Source: Aristolochia californica
Lineage: Eukaryota; Streptophyta; Magnoliopsida; Piperales; Aristolochiaceae
Assembly: GCA_029961685.1 (NCBI GenBank)
Contig: JARWKL010000001.1
Coordinates: forward strand, 58,825,314-58,889,313
DNA length: 64,000 nt
Direction of reading: 5' to 3'
Position 1 is the first letter of the stretch; every line of letters begins with the position of its first letter. Under the pieces are notes generated by a model that was not told the DNA's origin, searched no databases, and was given only the letters and a program-made list of their open reading frames with translations. Shown in pieces: positions 27,101-37,205 of the stretch. The translations under genes and the position numbers were made by a program.

Positions 27101-29417
27101 AAACGCCCCTATTAGATAATTCTGATTGATTATCACAGAAACAGATAAGTTACAATTGATGAACTACATGTTCTTCTTTCTTGAATGCCAACCAACACTA
27201 AAAGTAATGCTCAATATCCTATTATAGGAGCAGAGTCAATGCCAAAAAAAAAAAAAAAACCTCAAACAACATATAAACTATAAATTTGAAGCATGTTGCA
27301 GCCTGCAGGCTTATGAAATATATCAAAAAAAGGGAATTCAAAGTAACAAATATTGATGAATAAAGAAAGGAAAATAGGTATTCTATAAACTCTGCAAACT
27401 GGCAGAAGAGATTCAAGAGGATTCTAGAAGTATATCAAAAAACTAGTTGCAGAATACTTTTCTTTTTTGAGAAATATTTAGAGAATACAAGAAAAGTAGC
27501 ATATCAAACAATTACATGAAAACACTCTATTCTGTCACAATGGTATAGGCAGAGAAAGGTCCCTCCAGTCAGCAGGAAGAGTTCAATCAAAATTACACAG
27601 AATATTTCATAAGGAACAATTTCACCTCAGGCTCAGAGGTAGAAAAAATTACAACACCAATGCTGAAAAGGGAACAGAAGTTCGAAAAAAAAAAAAGAAG
27701 GAAAAGTAGGCGTCAAATTAAGGATCTAATGCTTTGATACCATAAATCATAATGAACCTTCGATATAAAGAAAACTAACGAAATATTGACAATAAGTAAA
27801 GAAGAGAAAAATATGATGCAGAGAAGAGAGGTGCAAAGTTGTACTAAGGCTTCTAATCACAATCATTTTTTATTTTAAGACACTCACTGAAAAGGTTTTC
27901 CAAAGAGGAGTGATACCAAAAATAGGTAGAAATGATAGTAGGTATAGATATTAACAGGTAGGTGGGAAAACGCATGAGATCATACGACAGACTAGGAAGA
28001 AGATATATTAGTAAGAGGGAGGAACTTTTTCTTAATATTGGATATACAGACAATGCCGTGAGACTTCCCAGATGTCACATTAAGAAACTCTGCACCACCC
28101 ACCAATCCATATAGCCTTGTGAGCCGGAACAATCATCTAGCGTTCATCAGCATAAGTACGTAGGATTTTTTTCTTTTGGGGTGTGTGTGTGTGTGAGTTA
28201 GGGGGGTAGGGAGGCGGGGTGTTTGGTAGACTTGAACCGAAACTTAACAAAAGAGGAAGCAGATGGAAGAGGGTCCGTGCAGGATATTTCAACATAGTTG
28301 GAACAAAGCTAACAGTAATGAAGATGATGACTAAATATCCAGACAATACATCCTTGCAAAGTAACATGATAAATACATCACATACTGTGACATGTGGTGA
28401 CATGAAATTGTCATAACACAGTGCAACACACCATCATGGTGTAACAACATTCTCTTCTAACAGATGAATTGATCAGAAGGTCACTTTTTTATCCTCAACT
28501 TTTTGAATCTTCAATAAAATTTGTGTTCGTAGGAATAAAACAATTCAATGTTTATCCAATTGACTGTACTTTGTCACAATACATATAATGAGATGACAGA
28601 ATAATTAGGCATAGATCAGTGTTTATGGTTATTCAAGCTAGCACAAAAATATATAAAAAAGAAATACACTCTTATCAGAGTACAATTTTAAATGGATATA
28701 TGCTAATATTTCCTACTTACACAAAAAGATAATATATGACTTTTAAAGCCTCTATGAAATTTATATTTGTGGCAAACAGAATGTTAGCATTAAACATACA
28801 TCTTTCACAGCACTATTTAAAAAAAAAAAAAAAAAACATACATCTTTCATGGTGATCATCAATATTAGCTTTACATTTCTGAAAGGCCAAAAGAAAAAAT
28901 TATAACCCTTCTGAAAGTGACAAATACTGGGCATACAAATAAAGTTTATTAAGACATCATCCACAAACAGAAAGAAAAGAAATTTATATTTGCTGCGAGC
29001 AGAATGTTAGCATTAAATATATACATCTTTCATGGTGATCACCAATATTAGCTTTACATTTCTAAAATGCCTATAAAAAAAAATATAGCCTTTCTGAAAG
29101 TGACAAACACAGGGCAATACAAAGATAAAGTGTATTAAACATCATCCACAAACAGAAAAAACAGAAACCAGCTCACATAATCATAACATAGATTTCCACA
29201 TGAATTTTGGTAGCAAAAATTTAGCAGGACTTGACGGATACTCCAAAACCATAAAGCAAACAAGTCTCAGCAAGACAGATCCAGTAAGGTCAATACAGCA
29301 AAAAGGAACTGGGTAAGAAGACAAACAAGGATAGGAATGCTTAACAACAACAAAGGAATGACACTGCAAAATCAAGCACTTTGAATGTTCAAAACCAGTT
29401 CCCGTGCAGCTTACCAT
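24161..29417 (-). CDS. VPS26: Retromer subunit VPS26
   Basis: Minus-strand exons in order: 29417-29415 (ATG only), 27121-27047, 26915-26841, 26682-26610, 26510-26466, 26047-25936, 25123-25057, 24962-24918, 24776-24721, 24614-24439 and 24339-24161. They give 301 residues, the normal VPS26 length. It is an arrestin-fold protein that binds VPS35 in the retromer core and recycles vacuolar sorting receptors and PIN-type cargo at endosomes. Recognisable blocks run from NYLIGAFKPPCNISITFADG through VEHNGVKIELLGQIELYFDR, PFEFSTVEMPYESYNG, a MEVGIEDCLHIEFEY segment, a LKDVIVGKIYFLLVRIKIKN segment, RRRESTGSGPNTYVETETL, FELMDGAPVRGESIP and a C-terminal EEDRRYFKQQEITVYRL. The start exon is chosen because an AAACATG|GTAAGC junction exactly supplies the missing initiator Met before Asn-Tyr. 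Intron 1 is 2.3 kb and a further leader intron of about 5.6 kb lies upstream. Confidence 0.92.
26398..26425. repeat. (GA)n microsatellite in a VPS26 intron
   Basis: A run of GA units directly downstream (in gene direction) of the 26510-26466 exon. Confidence 0.85.
28758..29164. repeat. ~190-220-bp tandem duplication in VPS26 intron 1
   Basis: Copy 1 (about 28758-28980) and copy 2 (28981-29164) share CAGAATGTTAGCATTAAA, ACATCTTTCATGGTGATCA, TAGCTTTACATTTCT, CTGAAAGTGACAAA and CATCATCCACAAACAGAAA in the same order. Copy 1 carries an extra internal poly-A and repeat of about 40 bp. Confidence 0.8.
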
Positions 29418-29832
29418 GTTTTCTACAATCAGTCAGCAGCTTGAAGTCCTACATCCAATAGGGACCTAACAAATTCCATGCAATGAGAATCACTTCCAAA
29501 TTTCAAATACAAAAACTAGAAATACATATGACAGCATATCATTCCAACATAAAGATGGATATGCTGGATGACTAATAAAAACACTTCCAACAAAAAGCTA
29601 TGAAGCTCATGGCATCACAGGTCAGAAATTCTAATTAAAATGCCTTACTTCCTGGTTTCTCCAATCAGGACATTTGTGTCTCTATGCTTGCACTACTAAG
29701 CTAAACTGGGATTAGATATGAGAGAACTCATGAAAAGCTGCAGACAACATTAACAAGCCTAGCTCTTCATACTGCTCCTTTTTCTTTTCTTAAACATGGA
29801 ATTCATTATAAGTTTTATGGTTCCTATTTAGT

Positions 29833-29935
29833 AAATAACATATTTTACCTAAAATCAACCCAAAGAAACATATCTTACCAGAGCAAATAACATATTTTAC
29901 CTAAAATCGACCAAAAGAAACATATCTTACCAGAA
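29833..29935. repeat. ~52-bp tandem duplication in the VPS26 leader intron
   Basis: Two adjacent copies beginning AAATAACATATTTTACCTAA and ending CATATCTTACCAGA, with a few differences. Confidence 0.85.
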
Positions 29936-30550
29936 AAGGTGACCACATATTTTTTTGTTAAGGACTTCTTAAGAGATACAAATCACACAAAGTAAAAGAA
30001 TGTTCTTCATGTATTTCAGACAAAGGCATCCAGCTTGCATGTACACACCTGCAAGCCAATGAGACATGCTCTTCTTAAATAGACCAGGAACCACGAGGCA
30101 ACATATCACCCTGTGTTTTCAAGTAAAAACACCAAGTGGTGAACAAATGCAAATAAGTTCTAGAGTTAATACTAAAAGTGATTGATTGTTAACAATGCAA
30201 AATGGTGTCTAATCTCATGAGCACTTCGAGTGAAAGAATACTAAAGCAAATATCTATGTTGTTCAGGTCTCTAGAAAGTACAGAATTGGCAGGAGAGCAT
30301 TAAAAGTAAAGATAAACTTTAAAAGATCAGAAAACCAGTGAACAAACACTATTATTTGGCAAATTTAAAAGAAACATCAAACAACAAAGTGCAAAGGAAT
30401 GTTACAAAACATAGTGACCACCATGATTCCATGATAGCCAACAGCTTTCAAAATCTTTAACCTACTTAAAAATTTATATAAAATACAAACAAATAGACCA
30501 AAAAATCAACAAAAGAGAAAAATGACTATACCACATATTTACCTTTCTAA

Positions 30551-30558
<8 letters not shown>

Positions 30559-30581
<23 letters not shown>

Positions 30582-30584
30582 TAT
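30559..30584. repeat. (AT)n microsatellite
   Basis: About 13 AT units following a poly-A run. Confidence 0.9.
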
Positions 30585-31789
30585 CATACAGATTTATATT
30601 GTCCATTGAGATGAGATGCAATTAATTGCATTATGGCTCAAGGTAAGGGAGCCTTTTACTCAAAACAAGAGTTTATTCTTTGATGAAACTTGTTCTCCTT
30701 AGAGGACAAAACCCTACTTACAATTACTAATATTCACACTAGAAGAGCATTGTTATACGTACCTTGAGATGTCCCTCCAAACTTGTACAGCCTGGGTTAA
30801 TAGATTGATCTCATAATTGGATTTCAAAAAACAAAAACAAAAAAAAGAACCTTTGCAATCAATGATTACACCAACCTCCACATCAGGATGTACAAATATG
30901 GATGTGCACTTTCAATGTACATATTAATCAAACTAGATTTCTAAATAAACTAAGACTGTTAGGTACTAATTTCCAACATTTTAGTGCCACAAACCTATTC
31001 ATAATTGACATTCCCATGAATGAGCCACAATGAAATTAAGATTGGCTGATAATCACTGGGTTCAACCCAGTTTTTGGTAGGAGAGAGGAAGAATTAGTAA
31101 CTCAACAATGGGAGAGATGGATTGGGCCTCGGTTCAATACCACATGGGGGGTTTCTAATGTGAGGTCTTGGATTCAAGCCTCACCAGTGTTACAGTGGGT
31201 AGTGTGCATGTGCAACCAACAATTAGAGAAAGAAAAAAGGCCCAACAGGGACAATACTATTAGAGTGGTAAAAGAAAAAACTACATGCAAAACTATAGAG
31301 ATAACAAATGTCTTTTAACATGACTGTTTAAAATCTTCAGAAACATTGCCCTATGCAATAACCAGAGAGCAAAGTACCAGTTCCAGTTGCTTTCTGAGGT
31401 TCACTCATCATTCACCTTTCCACTTTTGTTTAAAAAAAACAACAATGACGTGTCTAACCTTCTAGTTCCACATGGATTTGTAGACTCAACTAAAGACAGG
31501 GAGCCTGTAAACAGTATTAAAGCCCCACTTCATCAGATTTAGTAGGCTACTATTTTGGAATGAGATTATGCAAGTGTCATTAGATTTCAACTCATATGAA
31601 AGTTTGATCTTGGTGCCTCTCATAATTGCTTACACTCACCCTTTAGCTAACCTGAGGGAGCATGTTCTCTAGGGACTCATCAGAAACAGAATCATATGTC
31701 AAAGGCTGTATAGATGGGTAAGCTATTGCCCTAGTCTCCCTTAGGTGATCTTGCTTTATTCTTTTATGGCTTAAGTGTCCTTGTCTTAG

Positions 31790-33407
31790 TTTTTTTTTTT
31801 GAAGAAGAAGATGTATTAATAAAACGAAAGAGAATTACAAAATTTGAGGGAGCACGTCCCTTACAACTAGTGATTGTAGGGTAGCTCCCTGCCTGGCAAA
31901 CACATTAGCCGCCAAATTTGCGGATCTCGGAATGTGAGACCAAATACAAGGAATAATTGAGGTAATATCTAAAATTTCTTTAAATGTATCCCTATGCCTC
32001 CATGGAGGAGAAGATGCGTTCTCACACCAACCTATCACCACTTTGGAGTCACCTTCAATGTGGAGAGGTCCCCTACATTTATCTCTAAAGATACGAAGAC
32101 CGGAGAAGAGACCATGCAATTCAGCAGACGTAGAGTCTGATATACCAAGGGGTCCGACATAAGTGAAGAGCTGATTACCGGAATGATTTGAAATAACTCC
32201 TCTGAAACCAGAAATACCGGGGTTGCCAAGAGATGATCCGTCAAAATTTAACTTTAGGAAACTAGGATCAGGAGGAGACCATTCTTTCATAACCGGAGGC
32301 TTTTTCCCAATGTGCATCAATGCCAAGTTTCTCCAATTTTCACGAATGGAGGAACCCAAATATGGAGAGAAAACTTTCTTGGTTAATAGCCAAGTTGATA
32401 TTTGCCCAACCACTCTGTCCGCAACTCGGTCAAAAGATTCACTTTTAGCATCAAAACGTCTTCTATTTCGCTCATTCCAAAGACCCCACGGGATAAAACT
32501 AGCACATGCAGAGAGCATCATCTTTCCAAGACTCAGCATAGGGGTACCCATGAGAGATTTACTGAACGAAAACAGATCAGCCCCCATGCAGAACTGAAAA
32601 CCAAACTTTCCAAGAATGTTGATCCACACCTTCCAAGAAAAGCTACAATGGAGAAGAATATGGCTAGTAGTTTCATTTTCAGAGTTGCAGAATGGACATA
32701 TGGGATCCACTGAGGGATGACCTCTTCTTCTCAATACGGCTGCCGAGAGAATTTTACCTTAACAGGCACTCCACATGAAGAACTTTACCTTTGGAGGGGC
32801 ACATAAATGCCATACAAATTTGATTTCCTTCACCCTCCAAGCCGAGTTACCGCTGTTTAAAAAGCCATATGCTGATGAGACCGTGAAGGAGCCCTTTTTG
32901 TCTGGCCACCAAATGAGCTTGTCAGCCTCCAATGGACGAATTTTAAATGAAGCAACAAGGTCCATCAATCGACTGGCCTCCAAAGCCTCACTATCCGAGA
33001 GACCTCTTCTAGAATGTATATTCATATTCCTCCCCCCGCCCCCTCAAAAGCTTCTGCTACTGATATCTCTCTATGAGTGGTGAGAAGATAAAGACTCCTA
33101 AATGCAACCTGCAGGGGTACTTGCCCAATCCACAGATCATCCCAAAACTTGAGCGAGCTACCATTGCCTGCATAGAATCTGCTAGCCGAATGGAATTTAG
33201 GAAGTAGAAGATATAATGCCCTCCATATTGAGGAGAGGGCTCTACGATTCCCACTAGACCTCCACCAGTGAGGGTCCCCACCCACCTTTGTGAGAACCAT
33301 TTCCTTCCAAAGATTTGAGGAGTGAGTATTAAATTTCCATAGCCATTTTAGCAACAGAGCTTGATTCATTTCTCTAGTTTTCCGGATTCCCAGGCCACCC
33401 ATATTAT
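31790..33407 (-). mobile_element. 5'-truncated plant LINE (zf-RVT and RNase H region)
   Basis: On the minus strand the 3' part of a non-LTR retrotransposon ORF2 is readable. It starts with the segment downstream of the reverse transcriptase (MGGLGIRKTREMNQALLLKW, then FWDDLWIG; 33402-33022). This is followed by a zf-RVT zinc-binding motif (CPFCN...H...C, about 32690-32635) and an RNase H domain (LNFDGSSLGNPG, AELHGL, EGDSKV; about 32250-31900). A frameshift near 33022 and a TAA at 32759-32761 break the frame, and the fourth RNase H acidic position reads Asn (NLAANV). The endonuclease and most of the reverse transcriptase are missing. The 3' end is an 11-base poly-A (T run at 31790-31800), and TTGTCTTAG / TTGTCGTAG flank the element as a likely target-site duplication. 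Confidence 0.88.
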
Positions 33408-33728
33408 TTGTCGTAGTCTTTCTGCTCTTCTAATATTTTCATTTTGGCTTTATTTCTTATATAACTTGATATGTTCACGACAGTAAAAGAAGGCTGCAAT
33501 TTTTAACCACAAAAACCTCAAGCTTCTCATGCAATAAACATGTAGTTTTTAGTTTATTAGGAAGGGGAAAAAGATATAACTAAATTAAATCATGAAGATC
33601 AAAGTTAACGATATCAAAGAAACAATGAAATTAGATGAATAATAGGAAACACCTTAACACTGTAGCATCTAGTGACAAAACTATGAAGAGAACTTCCCTT
33701 GAAAGAAGCAATAAGCTCCTATCAAGGC

Positions 33729-34177
33729 TGTTAAGGAATAGTCCCACATGGATTAGTGAGTACAAAGATCTTGAGTTTATTAGCTGGGAAAGAGGTTTCC
33801 TAAGTTGGCTAGTCATTTTGGGATGGGCTTTGGACCCAACTTCACATGGTATCAGAGCAGCTACTCATATGTGGGCATACACCTAAACAATCCACTTGTA
33901 GAACCACAAAAGAGGGCATACACCTAAAACTATCCACTTGTAGAGCCACAAAAAGAGGGCCTACACCTAAATTAACCACTTGTCGAGCCATAAAAGAAGG
34001 CCTACACTTAAATTATCTACTTGTAGAGCCACAAAAGAGGGCCTAGATATGAGGGGGAGTGTTAAGAAATAGTACTACATGAATTAGTGAGTACAAAGAT
34101 CTTGAGTTTATTAGCTAGGAAAGAGGTTTCCTAAGTTGGCTAGTCATTTTGGGATAGGCTTTGGACCCAACTTCACA
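33729..34177 (+). mobile_element. TRIM element B with internal tandem repeats
   Basis: Two 118-bp direct repeats (33729-33846 and 34060-34177) start TGTTAAG and end CTTCACA, sharing GAGTACAAAGATCTTGAGTT and AGTTGGCTAGTCATTTTGGG. The first is followed at once by TGGTATCAGAGCAG, an initiator-tRNA-Met primer-binding site. GAGGGGGAG, a polypurine tract, abuts the second. The internal part holds four tandem ~41-bp units (33880-34045) with CCACTTGTAGAGCCACAAAA. No ORF. No clear target duplication (AAGGC against AATCT). It lies in the VPS26 leader intron in the opposite orientation to the gene. Confidence 0.9.
33880..34045 (+). repeat. Four ~41-bp tandem repeats inside TRIM B
   Basis: Units start at about 33880, 33921, 33964 and 34005, each of the form CACCTAAA...CCACTTGTAGAGCC...AAAAGAGGGCCTA, with a few substitutions and small length changes. 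Confidence 0.85.
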
Positions 34178-35077
34178 AATCTTTTTTACAGTATATTCAA
34201 TTTCGATCATTAAACTGTTCATTTCGTGTCATCATGAAATTTGAAACCCATGAGGGTTTTCCTTTTGGGATTCACAATAATATTTGTTCATATTCAAATC
34301 CTACTTCCTTTCTTTCTAAGTTCATGACTTTGTTTTCAACCTGTTATTTATGTATCCTCCAAAATTGATTGGGCAACAAAAAAACTGACATAAACCCATC
34401 GATCATATTGTTTTCCACACTAAAGACTGCCCATACACCCGTATATTCTGGTTAAGAAACCAAACCACAAATTGCAAATAAGAAACCAATCCTCATCAAA
34501 TTACAGAGGTGTAATTGGCAATGTTCGCCTTTATTAAAAAACAGGGAAGAATAGATTTTTTCATTCCAACTTATTATTTGCAGTGGAATGTAGACTTGAG
34601 GAACAGGATTCATCAGACAAGACAGTTTTCTGATATGACCACACAAATAATCCAGATACTGCTCTGATTCAGCTCATCTAACTAGAAAACAATGAAGAAA
34701 CAAATCTTCCAACCATCTTATCATTGTACACGAGTAAGGAAGTCCGTGCTCAGCACCGTCAGCCCATTAGTATTCCACAGTACAAAAACCCAAAGGAACG
34801 CCCTATAAACATTTTCCAATCACAAGCAAAAAAATGTCCACTCACAAACAAGAAATCTCCCTTGGAGACAAGCACTAAGATGCATAACACAGTAAGTACG
34901 ACATTGTTACCCAAAAACAAATCTAAATCCCCTATCCATAACCACCAGAAACCTAAGGCCCACTAAACGAGACAAGTGATCCAGATAGCCATCGATCGAG
35001 ATGCAAAGAAGGCGGGAACAACGCAAATTTGGATCAAACTAACAAAACTAATTTTTTCAATAAATCAGATATCTTAC

Positions 35078-35210
35078 CTTCGACGTGATCAATTAATAAA
35101 GGGAGAAAGGTTCCACGAAGCAACCGCGTCGTATCTCAGCATCAAAGTGAACGCGAACTAACGCAGTCACCGAGTTATGTTCGTTCTCGCTGACGATCTT
35201 GTAGCGGCCG
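35078..35210 (-). other. VPS26: Probable non-coding first exon of VPS26
   Basis: On the minus strand this stretch ends in a strong 5' splice site, CGAAG|GTAAGAT (exon end 35078), and is pyrimidine-rich upstream as plant leaders are. It is the best candidate for the VPS26 5'-UTR exon, which would place the ATG exon 5.6 kb downstream. The 5' limit is approximate and transcript evidence was not available. Confidence 0.45.
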
Positions 35211-37205
35211 TGGATGGAAAGAAAGAAAACGGAAGTTTGATGCCGTTCCTTTGAAGTTGTAAATTTTAATTAATTATCCTGCGGAGACTTAAAGAGAGTG
35301 AGACTAAAGACGGAATCTGACGGCCTGAGTCGATGCACGATTCAGGCAAGTCTGAATCGAATTTTGAATTTAATGAGTCGAATTATGAGTGACTCGTTTC
35401 TTCTGTTTTGACCGAATCTCTCCCGATTCATTCAGAGTCCGGAGTCTCAATCAATTCGACTCGAATTCTCATGTATCCGAGTCAAAAAGCCCCATTAGTT
35501 ATGATTAGCCTATACATGAGGTCCATAGAAGATGCATTCATACTTCCATGGACCTTCTAGGACAAAACAAGTGTAATACTAGTTACCCTCAGGCTTGGAT
35601 GAAGATGACACTCTCCTTTGTACCACACTAGAAGATAATTTGTATACCATTCATAGCTAAGGGTAGCACTGAGGTAAACCCACAAGCAACTCAAACTTGA
35701 CTCTGAAAAAGTTCAACTCAATTCGATTTTTACTTTAGTATATTTCGTTGCACAGACTTAATACTCCTCTGAAATAACGTTTAGTTCAATCGATTATGCC
35801 AAAGTCTCTCAGGAATATACTTTCGATTGTGGCATGATATATCTAGAATATACCCTTTTCTTGAAGTGCTAAGTACTTATTTTAAACTTCAGATTTAAAT
35901 GGTAGAACTCCTCTGAAAGATCGTTATAAAAATCAAATACAACTCTGTTGGTTTAGCTAGGTTGGTTTATATGAATTTATGGAACAGGAGAATGACTGAG
36001 AAAACGAGGGTGAGGAGAAATGTATCTAGAAAATACATATAAGAGAGCAGAACGTGGGAGAAACATCTCAACCCAGAACAGGGGAAATGTCCTTATGCTT
36101 CACAGACTTCCCACACAAGCTCTCCACTTCCAAAGTGACCCTGCTTGAACTCTCTTTCCAAACTGAAATGAGGTTCTCGCCCATAATCGTGCAACCAATC
36201 AGACAATCTAATTGAAAATTGAAGCATGTCAAGGAATCCATTTTTTGAGGTAATAGACTGTAAGAAAACCCACAACCTGAATTCCCGTTTCAAAGAGTCT
36301 CGTCGATGGCAGATTGTAGAGATCTAAATCATGCAAGGCAACGAAATGATGTAAAAGGCCATGTAAAGAAAACAAAAAAAACAAACTTTGACTCCACCGA
36401 CAGCGTGTTCTATAATTGTAACAGGTTCATTCTCAGAGTCCTCTTTACGACCAACAGACATATGCTTTTTGTGACAGCAGGGCTAGATAGGCTGATACAG
36501 ATCGCTACCGGGAACAAAGAGATACTAGAAAATGGCTTTGCTGTACAGGGCTGTCTTTTTTTTGTCTTGGGAGGATTAATATATAGGATACTTTGATCCA
36601 TTTCTTAAAGCATGCCATGATTGGAAGCAAAGGCACACCGACAAAGACATGAGAGCGATAACAAAGATGGGCAGGAAGAAGACTTAAAATAAAGAGGAAA
36701 GAAGCCACTTACCTTCACTTAAGGATGGGTTTTTCCCCTTTTCTTTCATTAGTGAAACATTTCAACAACAGCACTGCAAAACAAAATTCACAGGGCTACA
36801 CACATAACAATATACCTCAACTGAATACATCAGTAATTCACCCTTCAACAAAAGGGTAATGAAAAAAGAACAAGGAAAATCAGAGAACCCTTTCAAACCG
36901 CAGCGAAAATACAGAATGCTCCTTCTTCTGCTCTAACACACAAACTCCTGTACATTATTTCTCTCGACAGTCCAAAATTCTTGAGCTTTCTCCACTCTTT
37001 AGTGTCTCCTTTCACTCGTATTTAGGCTTTTGGTTCCAAAACTAAAGGGCTTCTCGAAAGTGTCCAAAAGAATCCCTCAGATCTCCACCACTGTGTTACA
37101 AACACTAAAAATTACATAAATAAAAGAAAACTTCTTGGGACAAGTTCCTTCTTCGTCTCACTGGCTTATGGATTTAAGTTAGGGCCCCAAAAAAGCAGGT
37201 GTTGG
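35211..37205. other. Spacer: VPS26 promoter side and 3' flank of the Mei2-like gene
   Basis: AT-rich sequence with repeated GACTCG/GAATCGA words around 35.3-35.5 kb and no supported gene. The last about 450 bases should include the 3' UTR of the Mei2-like gene. Confidence 0.4.
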
